41,269 nucleotides of DNA. Origin: an uncultured Parabacteroides sp. Its GTDB lineage: Bacteria; Bacteroidota; Bacteroidia; Bacteroidales; Tannerellaceae. The position numbers and the translations under genes are program-made. The stretch's first letter is position 1, and every line of letters begins with the position of its first letter. This document shows, one piece after another, positions 24,819 through 32,622 of the stretch. The DNA lies in the NCBI GenBank assembly GCA_944325335.1, contig CALUZR010000030.1, forward strand, positions 1 through 41,269. Direction: 5' to 3'. The notes beneath the pieces are model-generated. The model did not search any database, was not told where the DNA came from, and was given only the letters and a program-made list of their open reading frames with translations.

Positions 24819-25457
24819 TTATTTCTTCCAAATCATTGTCAAGCCATCGCGAAGTGGAAGGATTACCTTCTCTACCCGCTCGTCGGCTTTTATCTTATCA
24901 TTGAAGGCCAAGATGCCCAGTGTCTGCTTATCGGCCGAGGGAACGTGTTCTTCCGTCACTTTCCCGTCCCACAACGTATTGTCGGCTAAGATTAATCCTC
25001 CCGGACGTACCATTGGAAATACCAAATCGTAATACGCGGAATAGAAACGCTTGTTGGCATCGATGAATACCATGTCGAACGTCCCGCCCAACTTGGGGAT
25101 AATCTCCATCGCATCTCCGTAGTGCACCTCTATCTTCTCGCGATGAGGCGATTGGGAGACATACTTCTGGATGAAATCCTCCATCTCATCATTGATTTCG
25201 ATGGTATGGATCTTTGTTCCCTCTTCCATTCCTTCGGCCATGCAAAGCGTGGCATAGGCCGTATAAGTTCCTATCTCGAGCACACGCTTTGGGCGAAGCA
25301 TCCGGCAAAACATCTTCAGGATGCGCCCTTGCAAATGACCAGAAAGCATACGCGGATAGAGGAGGTTCACGTTCGCATCACGGTTGAGCGCGGATAGAAG
25401 CGCCCCCTCATTGTCCGAATGGGCCAGGATATAGTCATTGACGTCAGACATTTCCAT
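24819..25457 (-). CDS. Class I SAM-dependent O-methyltransferase (catechol-OMT-like)
   Basis: This 212-aa methyltransferase is of the caffeoyl-CoA/catechol O-methyltransferase type. VLEIGTYTAYATLCMAEGM (about 64-82) is motif I with the glycine-rich SAM loop. IHTIEIND is the acidic ribose-binding strand, FDMVFIDANKRFY carries metal-binding Asp and Asn, and GLILADNTLWDGKV the second metal site. The substrate is unknown. It has no signal peptide. It sits between pyk and rbfA in the same direction. An internal ATG three codons in (MSDVNDY) is an equally possible start. Confidence 0.87.
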   Translation of the reverse strand: MEMSDVNDYILAHSDNEGALLSALNRDANVNLLYPRMLSGHLQGRILKMFCRMLRPKRVLEIGTYTAYATLCMAEGMEEGTKIHTIEINDEMEDFIQKYVSQSPHREKIEVHYGDAMEIIPKLGGTFDMVFIDANKRFYSAYYDLVFPMVRPGGLILADNTLWDGKVTEEHVPSADKQTLGILAFNDKIKADERVEKVILPLRDGLTMIWKK

Positions 25458-25473
25458 CTTTTCCCGTCTTTAC

Positions 25474-26931
25474 TTAATCTTTAAACGTAGGCAATACGTA
25501 GTTCTTGTTTGCGTCCAATACCTTCCCTACATTATTTATTTCCAAGAACGTGGTACCTCCGCCTTCCCCGAAGCTTCCACTCAGGTAAGCCACCATGTCG
25601 TCTCGTGTGATGCGTCCACTATTGATCAACTGGGTCAACGCATCGTAGAAGTAAGCCCGGCGGCTATCATTCCAAGGTTGGAATACCGCCCATACACCAT
25701 ACGAAAGCGAGAGCATTCGCATCACACGTTCGTTGTAGCAGATGGCAAATACGGTTGATGTGCCACGGAAAGCCGCCAAGTATCGTGCTGTCCGGCCTGT
25801 ATAACTATCCGTAATAATAGCTTTTACATGCAATTTCGAAGAGGACTTCACCGCTTGCTTGGCAAGGAAAGAAGTAACATCGAGGTCGTTTCCTTCGATG
25901 GGCACACGGATGTCGTTGGCCGCGAGCTTGGTTTTCTCCGCTTCGCGTGCCACCTTCGTCATCGTCTGTACGGCTTCCAGCGGATACTTGCCATACGCCG
26001 TTTCGCCACTCAGCATCAAGGCGTCGGTACGATAGTAGATGGCATTGGCGATGTCGGTCACTTCCGCACGGGTGGGGCGTGGGTTGTTGATCATCGAGTG
26101 CAACATCTGCGTGGCCACAATCACGGGCTTCTTCACCTCCACGCACTTGCGTATCAGCACGCGTTGGATACCCGGTATCTTTTCGGCCGGCACTTCGATA
26201 CCCAAATCTCCGCGGGCGATCATGATACCATACGCCGCTTCGAGGATTTCGTCTACGTTATCTACGCCCTCTTGGTTTTCTATCTTGGCAATAATCTTAA
26301 TCGGACTATTGTATTCGTCTAAAATATGTTGGATATCCAATACGTCTTGCTTCGAACGTACGAATGAATGGGCGATGAAGTCCAAATCATGATCGATGGC
26401 CCAACGGATATTCCGCCGGTCGCGTTCCGTAAGCGAAGGGAGGTTGATGCGTACGCCCGGGACATTCACGCTCTTGCGGCTTCCCAGCGAGGCTTCGTTT
26501 TGCACTTCGCACGTCAGGTATTCGTCACATTTATCCGTGACGCGAAGTTCTAAATCACCATCGTCTATCAAAATGTCGCTTCCTATCGACAGGTCATGCA
26601 CAAAGCGGGTATAAGAGACATGTATGTGTTCATGCGTCGTAGGTTCGTCCGGATTACCGGATACCTTCACTACGTCGCCCATTTGGAATGCGATCGGTTC
26701 GCCATCGCTGGTGACGGTCGTACGTACTTCAGGTCCTTTCGTATCCATCAAGATACCGATACGGTTCGATACAGCGCGTACGTTTTCCACTACGTGCGTC
26801 AATCCTTCCGCATCCATGTGTGCCGTGTTCAGACGCACCACGTTCATGCCGGCTTCATAGAGTGATTTAATAAAATCCACATCGCACCGTTTGTCTGAAA
26901 TGGTCGCAACAATTTTCGTATGTTTCAACAT
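25474..26931 (-). CDS. pyk: Pyruvate kinase
   Basis: It transfers phosphate from phosphoenolpyruvate to ADP, the ATP-yielding end of glycolysis. Motifs in order are VRLNTAHMD, LMDTKGPEVRT (K in the active site), FIAHSFVRSKQDV, IIAKIENQEGVDNVDEIL (catalytic Lys in the IxKIEN signature), MIARGDLGIEVPAE (metal-binding Asp), TQMLHSMINNPRPTRAE and LSGETAYGKYPLEAV. The C-terminal domain is intact, for 485 aa in all. AFRGTSTVFA replaces the usual ARPxxPIxA loop. It is preceded by aroQ with an 81-nt gap and followed by the O-methyltransferase with a 16-nt gap. Confidence 0.93.
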   Translation of the reverse strand: MLKHTKIVATISDKRCDVDFIKSLYEAGMNVVRLNTAHMDAEGLTHVVENVRAVSNRIGILMDTKGPEVRTTVTSDGEPIAFQMGDVVKVSGNPDEPTTHEHIHVSYTRFVHDLSIGSDILIDDGDLELRVTDKCDEYLTCEVQNEASLGSRKSVNVPGVRINLPSLTERDRRNIRWAIDHDLDFIAHSFVRSKQDVLDIQHILDEYNSPIKIIAKIENQEGVDNVDEILEAAYGIMIARGDLGIEVPAEKIPGIQRVLIRKCVEVKKPVIVATQMLHSMINNPRPTRAEVTDIANAIYYRTDALMLSGETAYGKYPLEAVQTMTKVAREAEKTKLAANDIRVPIEGNDLDVTSFLAKQAVKSSSKLHVKAIITDSYTGRTARYLAAFRGTSTVFAICYNERVMRMLSLSYGVWAVFQPWNDSRRAYFYDALTQLINSGRITRDDMVAYLSGSFGEGGGTTFLEINNVGKVLDANKNYVLPTFKD

Positions 26932-27012
26932 AAGCTAATCTATGATTTAAATATTTTCAACCTAAACTTCTTTTTGTCAAAATGCACGTAACAAGAATAT
27001 ACGCAATGAGTT

Positions 27013-27432
27013 TTATCCAATGAACGATTCCAACGCCAAGCGATAAGAATCCAAACCGAAGCCGATGACCACTCCCCGGCAAGCCGCCGATAGCATCGAT
27101 ACGTGGCGGAACGGTTCACGAGCATGTACGTTGGATATATGGACCTCGACAACAGGCGTCGTCACAGCCTTGATGGCATCGTGGAGCGCGATAGAGGTAT
27201 GCGTATAAGCCCCCGCATTGAGGATGATGCCGTCGTACGTAAACCCTACTTCATGAATTTTGTTGATCATTTCTCCCTCAATATTGCTTTGATAATAAGC
27301 GATATCACACTGAGGATACCGGCTTCGCAACGTTTCAAGGTAATCTTCGAAGGAGGCATTGCCATAAATCGTGGGTTCCCGTTTGCCCAGCAAGTTCAAA
27401 TTCGGTCCGTTGATGATTAAAATCTTCTTCAT
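27013..27432 (-). CDS. aroQ: 3-dehydroquinate dehydratase, type II
   Basis: It converts 3-dehydroquinate to 3-dehydroshikimate in aromatic amino-acid synthesis. The 139-aa enzyme has IINGPNLNLLGKREPTIYG (4-22, with the Asn, Arg and catalytic Tyr of the lid loop), ILNAGAYTHTSIALHDAI (substrate Asn and Thr) and VEVHISNVHAREPFR (catalytic His). It is the first gene of a minus-strand group of five and has the best-spaced minus-strand promoter in the window, at 27480-27511. A copy of the composite TATCTTTAG element lies about 150 bp upstream. Confidence 0.94.
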   Translation of the reverse strand: MKKILIINGPNLNLLGKREPTIYGNASFEDYLETLRSRYPQCDIAYYQSNIEGEMINKIHEVGFTYDGIILNAGAYTHTSIALHDAIKAVTTPVVEVHISNVHAREPFRHVSMLSAACRGVVIGFGLDSYRLALESFIG

Positions 27433-27479
27433 TGCTTTCTCGTTTTAAACCCTTTGCGCTTGGATTCGCAAAGACTGGA

Positions 27480-27511
27480 CAAAGGTAGTGTTTTTATTCT
27501 ACTTACGCAAA
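27480..27511 (-). promoter_or_regulatory. Promoter for the aroQ-pyk-OMT-rbfA-lol operon
   Basis: On the minus strand a -33 TTTG (27511-27508) is separated by exactly 20 bp from the -7 box TACCTTTG (27487-27480). This is a full match to the Bacteroidetes housekeeping promoter. Transcription would start near 27473, some 40 nt before aroQ. Confidence 0.8.
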
Positions 27512-27581
27512 TTCTTTTTCACGCCGATGAAACTTGCAAGCATAGGCATGGATAGTTTGGTTGGTAATTGTATTTTCTACA

Positions 27582-27656
27582 CGTATCGACGATGTTTGTA
27601 CAAATATCGCCGATATTCGTATATCTTTAGGCTAAAGATAACGAAATATCGACGAT
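27582..27656. repeat. Composite palindromic element (TATCTTTAG family, locus 3)
   Basis: It contains CGTATCGACGAT (27582-27593), TATCGCCGAT (27605-27614), the perfect dyad TATCTTTAGGCTAAAGATA (27622-27640) and TATCGACGAT (27647-27656). Block order and spacing match the copy at 20579-20656, while linkers differ. It lies upstream of the aroQ promoter and downstream of the glnN stop codon. Confidence 0.9.
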
Positions 27657-27722
27657 GTGTAAAGAAAAATCAGTAAGCAAAGGAAGTTTTCTTCGGTAAA
27701 AAAAAGAAGAATCAACGCTTTC

Positions 27723-29909
27723 TTATCGGATGAAGAGCAGCTCGCGGTATTTCGGGAGCGTCCACATCTGGTCGTCTACCACCAGTTCGAGCTTGTCGAT
27801 ATGGTAACGGATGGCCTCCATGAGCGGGACGATCGTATCGTGGTAGGCAATGGCCTTTTCGCGCTCGTTCTCAATCTTGTTGGCCACCTTGCGTGCGTTC
27901 ACCATCTCGTCTACCTTTTCTTTGATGAAGATGGTGCGGTCGGCAATGTCTTCGATGATTTCCATGTTCTTCGAAGAGAGGCGGGCGGCTTTGTCGGCCG
28001 GGAAGAGATCCCTCATCTTATAGACATTGTCGATAAGCGACGTCTGGTATTTGTTGGCCATAGGGATGATGTGGTTCATCGCCAAGTCTCCCAAGACGCG
28101 CGCTTCGATTTGGATTTTCTTCGTGTACATCTCCCATTTCACCTCGTTGCGTGCCTCCAATTCCTTGCGGGTCATCACACCCGTAGCTTCAAACATGCGG
28201 ATGCTTTCCTCCTTCAGGTAGGCGTCGAAGATGAGCGGGACGCTTGTTTCGCAATCCAATCCGCGACGGGCAGCTTCGGCTTTCCATTCATCGCTATATC
28301 CGTTTCCATCGAAGTGTATCGCCTTGCATTCTTTGGCCAAAATGCGAAGTTCGGCTAAGATAGCAGCAAACTTCTCCTCGCCAGAAGCGATGCGTGCATC
28401 CACTGATGCTTTGAAATGGTTCAACTGGTCGGCCACGGCGGCATTCAATACGAGCATAGCCGAAGCACAGTTTGCCGAAGAACCGACCGCACGGAATTCA
28501 AAACGATTCCCCGTGAAGGCGAAAGGCGAAGTACGGTTACGGTCCGTATTATCGATAAGCAACTCCGGAATGCGGGCAATATCCAATTTCTTTTCTTGCT
28601 TTCCGCTCAAGTTGAAGTCATCTGTCCCGCTCTGTTCCAAATGTTCCAAGACGGCCGAGAGCTGCGAGCCGAGGAAGCAAGAGATGATAGCAGGAGGCGC
28701 CTCGTTCGCTCCTAAGCGATGGGCATTCGTGGCCGACGAGATGCTGGCTTTCAAGAGTGCATTATGCGTATGGACGGCCTTCAAGACGTTGAGGATAAAG
28801 GTCACGAAGCGGAGGTTCTCTTCCGGTGTCTTGCCTGGCGCCATGAGGAGCGTGCCCGTATCCGTACCGAGCGACCAGTTGTTGTGCTTACCCGACCCGT
28901 TGACTCCTTTGAAAGGCTTTTCATGCAAAAGGACACGGAAGCCGTGCTTGCGGGCAATGTTCCGCATAAGTGCCATGACGAGGAGGTTATGGTCGTTGGC
29001 CAGGTTGCATTCCTCGAAGACGGGAGCTAATTCGAATTGGTTCGGGGCCACTTCATTATGGCGCGTCTTGACCGGAATACCTAATTTAAGGGATTCTATT
29101 TCCAGTTCCTTCATGAATTCCAACACACGAGGCGGGATAGCGCCGAAGTAATGGTCCTCGAGCTGCTGGTTCTTCGAACTCTCGTGTCCCATCAGTGTGC
29201 GACCGGTCATCAACAAGTCCGGACGTGCGGCATACAAGCCTTCGTCTACCAAGAAATATTCCTGTTCCCAACCGAGGTAAGCATAGACTTTCTTTACCGA
29301 CGGGTCGAAATAGTGACATACCTCGACCGCAGCTTTGTTTACGGCTTCCAAGGCTTTCAACAAGGGGGCTTTATAGTCCAATGATTCACCCGTGTAGGCA
29401 ATAAAGATCGTCGGGATACAAAGCGTATCGCCCACGATGAAGGCAGGCGACGATGGATCCCAAGCCGAATAACCGCGCGCCTCAAACGTATTACGGATAC
29501 CTCCGTTCGGGAAACTCGACGCATCCGGTTCCTGCTGGATAAGGAGCTTGCCATCGAACTCCTCCATGACTCCGCCCTTGCCATCCGGCTCGATAAAGGC
29601 GTCGTGCTTCTCGGCCGTTCCTTCCGTCAAGGGATGAAACCAGTGGGTATAATGCGTAGCTCCCCGTTCGAGTGCCCATTTCTTCATACCATCTGCCACG
29701 GCATTGGCCGTTTCGCGGTCGAGCGGCGTATTGTTGTCAATGCAATCAATCAGCTTCTCATACACCTTTTCAGGCAAATACTTAAACATCTTTTCCCGGT
29801 TGAATACTTGCGAACCGAAGTATTCTGATACTTTTGTCTCCGGTGAAGCCACATAGGCCGGCTTCTTGGCAAATGCCGATTCTACGACATTGAATCTTAA
29901 CTTTGACAT
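27723..29909 (-). CDS. glnN: Glutamine synthetase, type III
   Basis: It makes glutamine from glutamate, ammonia and ATP, the first half of the GS-GOGAT route whose second half (gltB, gltD) is nearby. At 728 aa it has the size of the GSIII class rather than the approximately 470-aa GSI. Landmarks are HWFHPLTEGTAEKHDAF (GSIII-type N-terminus), WEQEYFLVD (metal-binding Glu), RHNEVAPNQFELAPVFEE and KPFKGVNGSGKHNNWSLGT (ATP and glutamate loops). A long helical C-terminal extension unique to GSIII is also present. It follows dapL with a 37-nt gap on the same strand. Confidence 0.95.
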   Translation of the reverse strand: MSKLRFNVVESAFAKKPAYVASPETKVSEYFGSQVFNREKMFKYLPEKVYEKLIDCIDNNTPLDRETANAVADGMKKWALERGATHYTHWFHPLTEGTAEKHDAFIEPDGKGGVMEEFDGKLLIQQEPDASSFPNGGIRNTFEARGYSAWDPSSPAFIVGDTLCIPTIFIAYTGESLDYKAPLLKALEAVNKAAVEVCHYFDPSVKKVYAYLGWEQEYFLVDEGLYAARPDLLMTGRTLMGHESSKNQQLEDHYFGAIPPRVLEFMKELEIESLKLGIPVKTRHNEVAPNQFELAPVFEECNLANDHNLLVMALMRNIARKHGFRVLLHEKPFKGVNGSGKHNNWSLGTDTGTLLMAPGKTPEENLRFVTFILNVLKAVHTHNALLKASISSATNAHRLGANEAPPAIISCFLGSQLSAVLEHLEQSGTDDFNLSGKQEKKLDIARIPELLIDNTDRNRTSPFAFTGNRFEFRAVGSSANCASAMLVLNAAVADQLNHFKASVDARIASGEEKFAAILAELRILAKECKAIHFDGNGYSDEWKAEAARRGLDCETSVPLIFDAYLKEESIRMFEATGVMTRKELEARNEVKWEMYTKKIQIEARVLGDLAMNHIIPMANKYQTSLIDNVYKMRDLFPADKAARLSSKNMEIIEDIADRTIFIKEKVDEMVNARKVANKIENEREKAIAYHDTIVPLMEAIRYHIDKLELVVDDQMWTLPKYRELLFIR

Positions 29910-29946
29910 AATCTATATGGTTTATAGGGTCCATAAATCTTTTATA

Positions 29947-31176
29947 TTATCGCATCCAATGCTGGATACGCCCGATGGCTTCCCGCGTCTCATCGCGATC
30001 GCCAAAAGCGGTGAGGCGAAGATAACCTTCCCCACTCGGACCGAATCCGGCACCGGGCGTGCTTACGATATTCACCTCATACAACAGCTTCTCGAAGAAA
30101 CGCCAGGAAGACAACCCATCTGGCACTTTCACCCAGAGATAAGGTGCATTGACTCCGCCATAGACACGCAAGCCACACATCTCTAAGCCTTCCTTCATCA
30201 AGCGGGCATTCTCCATGTAATATTGGATGGTCTTCTTTACTTGCTCTCGGCCTTCGGGCGAATAGACTGCCTCGGCTCCCCGCTGGGTAATATAGCTTGT
30301 CCCATTGAACTTCGTACATTGGCGACGGTTCCACAATTTATTCAAAGGAACTCGTTCACCCGTTAGTGTCGAGGCCGTTATCTCTTTAGGAACGACCGTA
30401 TAGCCGCACCGGACACCCGTAAATCCTGCCGTCTTCGAGAAACTCCGGAACTCGATGGCCACCTGCTTGGCCCCTTTGATCTCGTAGATGGAATGCGGGA
30501 TGGCGGGGTCTTGGATATACGCTTCATAAGCGGAGTCGTACAGGATGATCGCATCGTTTGCCAACGCATAATTCACCCACGCCTTGAGCTGTTCTTTGGT
30601 CAGCGTGGTGCCCGTCGGGTTGTTCGGATAACATAAATAGATGATATCCACCCGCCGCGAAGGAAGTTGGGGGACGAAGCCATTCTCTTCGGTACAAGGG
30701 ATGTAGACCACGTCGCTCCAGTGCCCGTCCTGGAATGTTCCCGTACGCCCTGCCATTACGTTCGAATCGATATAGACCGGATAGACCGGGTCGAGGACGC
30801 CGATACTGTTATCATGCCGGAGCATGTCGCCAATGTTCCCGCAATCGCTCTTCGCCCCGTCGCTGATGAACACCTCGCTCGGTTCGATGAAGACGCCCAA
30901 CCGCTCGTAGTCGTGCTTGATAATCGCCTCGATGAGGAACGGATATCCCTGTTCCGGACCGTAGCCATGGAACGTCTCCTTCCGCGCCATCTCGTCCACC
31001 GCCCGGTGCATCGCCTCGATAACGGCTGGTGCCAAAGGTTGCGTCACGTCGCCAATGCCCATGCGGATGAGCTTTGCCTTCGGGTGCGTCACCCTGAAGC
31101 GGTTTACTTGCTTGGCAATATCCGAGAAAAGGTAATTGCTCTGTAATTTCAAGAAATGTTCGTTGACTAATGCCAT
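29947..31176 (-). CDS. dapL: LL-diaminopimelate aminotransferase
   Basis: This PLP enzyme converts tetrahydrodipicolinate directly to LL-diaminopimelate, the short route to meso-DAP and lysine, using glutamate as amino donor. The 409-aa protein has the fold-type I features [15 protein letters not shown] and DSAYEAYI (Asp contacting PLP). The Schiff-base lysine is in [17 protein letters not shown], and [14 protein letters not shown] lies near the end. The DapL-specific N-terminus ([19 protein letters not shown]) is present. dapF, the next enzyme in the pathway, is encoded just upstream, across a 292-bp gap holding a 22-bp repeat array. Confidence 0.94.
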   Translation of the reverse strand: MALVNEHFLKLQSNYLFSDIAKQVNRFRVTHPKAKLIRMGIGDVTQPLAPAVIEAMHRAVDEMARKETFHGYGPEQGYPFLIEAIIKHDYERLGVFIEPSEVFISDGAKSDCGNIGDMLRHDNSIGVLDPVYPVYIDSNVMAGRTGTFQDGHWSDVVYIPCTEENGFVPQLPSRRVDIIYLCYPNNPTGTTLTKEQLKAWVNYALANDAIILYDSAYEAYIQDPAIPHSIYEIKGAKQVAIEFRSFSKTAGFTGVRCGYTVVPKEITASTLTGERVPLNKLWNRRQCTKFNGTSYITQRGAEAVYSPEGREQVKKTIQYYMENARLMKEGLEMCGLRVYGGVNAPYLWVKVPDGLSSWRFFEKLLYEVNIVSTPGAGFGPSGEGYLRLTAFGDRDETREAIGRIQHWMR

Positions 31177-31254
31177 ATCTTTTGTTTTATTTACATTTAT
31201 ACATCGTTTTTATGTCTCTAAAAGGCTTTTTCGACCCTCAAAAGAGGGGGTTCT

Positions 31255-31386
31255 GACACTTCCCATAAGTGTCGCCGACACTTCCCATAAATATCCCTGA
31301 CACTTCCTATAAGTGTCACCGATACTTCCTATACCTGTCGATGACACTTCCTATACCTGTCAATGATACTTCCCATACCTGTCGGT
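31255..31386. repeat. Six 22-bp palindromic units between dapF and dapL
   Basis: Units start at 31255, 31277, 31299, 31321, 31343 and 31365, exactly 22 bp apart. The first and third contain an intact hairpin, GACACTT-5 nt-AAGTGTC. The others have lost one arm to ACCTGTC. Both flanking genes run leftwards, so the array would be transcribed if dapF and dapL share a message. The rest of the 292-bp gap contains no gene and no clear -7 box. Confidence 0.93.
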
Positions 31387-31468
31387 GATATTCTTAAGCA
31401 TCGTTGTATCAGACATTTATTCATGTCAGTTCCCCCATAGATAACCATTCTGCCTACTTTAATACCTA

Positions 31469-32281
31469 TTAACAATCTATTTTGCCTTCAAATACGAATT
31501 CTGCGCCGCCCGACATATAAATATGCCCATCGCCCGAACTCCACCGGATGCGGAGCGTACCGCCATCCATTACGACTGGAATCTCCTCATCTTGCTTTGC
31601 CCAGCCATGTGCTACGAGTGCCGAAGCCGTCGCGCAAGCACCCGTCCCGCAAGCCTGCGTAATGCCAGAACCCCGTTCCCAGACGCGCATCCGGGCCGAA
31701 CCATCTTTCCGGAGCTCCACGAACTCGACATTCGTCCGGTCCGGGAAATGGGGATGCTTCTCCAACAAAGGGCCGATGGAGGGCAAATCCACCTCTCCGA
31801 TGTCCTCGACACGAAGGACGAAGTGCGGATTCCCCATCGAAATGACCGTCCCCGTATATACCTTATTATATAATGTAAGGGAATGCGCCACCTCCAAGAT
31901 TTCAGGAGCGCCCATATCTACCGTCACCTGCTCAACCGTCCCCTGCTTGCCTACCCGCAAATGCAAGGTCTTGATACCCGAAAGCGTCTCCAGCGTGATG
32001 TCTTGCTTTTGCGTCAATCCCTTTTCAAAGACATACTTGCCGATGCAACGGGAGGCATTGCCGCACATCCGCGCCTCCGAGCCATCGGCATTGAAGATCC
32101 GCATCCGGAAATCCGCCACCTCCGACGCCCCAATCAGCACTAATCCGTCTGAACCGATGCCCGTATGATACGCGCTCCAACGCCGTGCCGTCTCCTCTGG
32201 GTGTGCTATGGGGAACTGGTTTGCGTCTACATATATATAATCGTTCCCAATGCCCTGCATTTTGGTAAATTGGATTGTCAT
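31469..32281 (-). CDS. dapF: Diaminopimelate epimerase
   Basis: It epimerises LL- to meso-diaminopimelate for peptidoglycan and lysine. The PLP-independent two-cysteine mechanism is visible: the first Cys in [13 protein letters not shown] (about residues 72-84) and the second in [16 protein letters not shown] (about 207-222). [11 protein letters not shown] at the N-terminus and [11 protein letters not shown] are family motifs. It is 270 aa, complete. It is divergent from gltB across 341 bp and precedes dapL on the same strand. Confidence 0.95.
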   Translation of the reverse strand: MTIQFTKMQGIGNDYIYVDANQFPIAHPEETARRWSAYHTGIGSDGLVLIGASEVADFRMRIFNADGSEARMCGNASRCIGKYVFEKGLTQKQDITLETLSGIKTLHLRVGKQGTVEQVTVDMGAPEILEVAHSLTLYNKVYTGTVISMGNPHFVLRVEDIGEVDLPSIGPLLEKHPHFPDRTNVEFVELRKDGSARMRVWERGSGITQACGTGACATASALVAHGWAKQDEEIPVVMDGGTLRIRWSSGDGHIYMSGGAEFVFEGKIDC

Positions 32282-32329
32282 TTTGTTTCTAATTTTATAT
32301 GATTACAAACTCTTTGTTTTTATCTGCTG

Positions 32330-32337
32330 CAAAATTA
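32330..32337 (-). promoter_or_regulatory. -7 box TAATTTTG for dapF
   Basis: It matches TAnnTTTG on the minus strand, about 50 bp ahead of the dapF ATG. The -33 region has TTTT rather than TTTG, so support is moderate. Confidence 0.4.
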
Positions 32338-32499
32338 TATCATTTTGTATATATAAAAGCAGAATATCCTATTTTCTTTCTATAAAATACATATACTTTC
32401 AAATTGAAACGATAATGAGGTGTTTTGATTATCATTTATAACTAAAACGTCAAGGTGTTATTTCTATTTGAAAGCAGACATTAAATTCAGAAAGAAAAA

Positions 32500-32527
32500 A
32501 GACAGAATATTCGCAAATATTTTGTCT
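32500..32527. promoter_or_regulatory. Operator-like dyad overlapping the gltB -33 element
   Basis: AGACAGAATATT (32500-32511) and AATATTTTGTCT (32516-32527) are 12-bp arms with one mismatch and a CGCA centre. The right arm contains the -33 TTTG (32521-32524), the position expected of a site where a dimeric regulator blocks or recruits polymerase. No regulator is encoded nearby, so its identity is open. Confidence 0.5.
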
Positions 32528-32552
32528 ATATGAAACCAATACTCTATATTTG
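32521..32552 (+). promoter_or_regulatory. Promoter for the gltB-gltD-asnB operon
   Basis: The -33 TTTG (32521-32524), a 20-bp spacer and the -7 box TATATTTG (32545-32552) form a full match to the Bacteroidetes consensus. Transcription would start near 32559, about 64 nt before gltB. Confidence 0.8.
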
Positions 32553-32622
32553 CAAGCAAAACGATTCACATATTTCGTTTCCACTAAACAATAGATAGAA
32601 GATAGAATAAATAAAGAACAAT

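Noticed and set aside
27488..27676. Small plus-strand protein with YRRCLYKYRRYSY repeats
   Set aside because: It is the translation of the composite palindromic element, as at 20,600. It has no supporting start signals.
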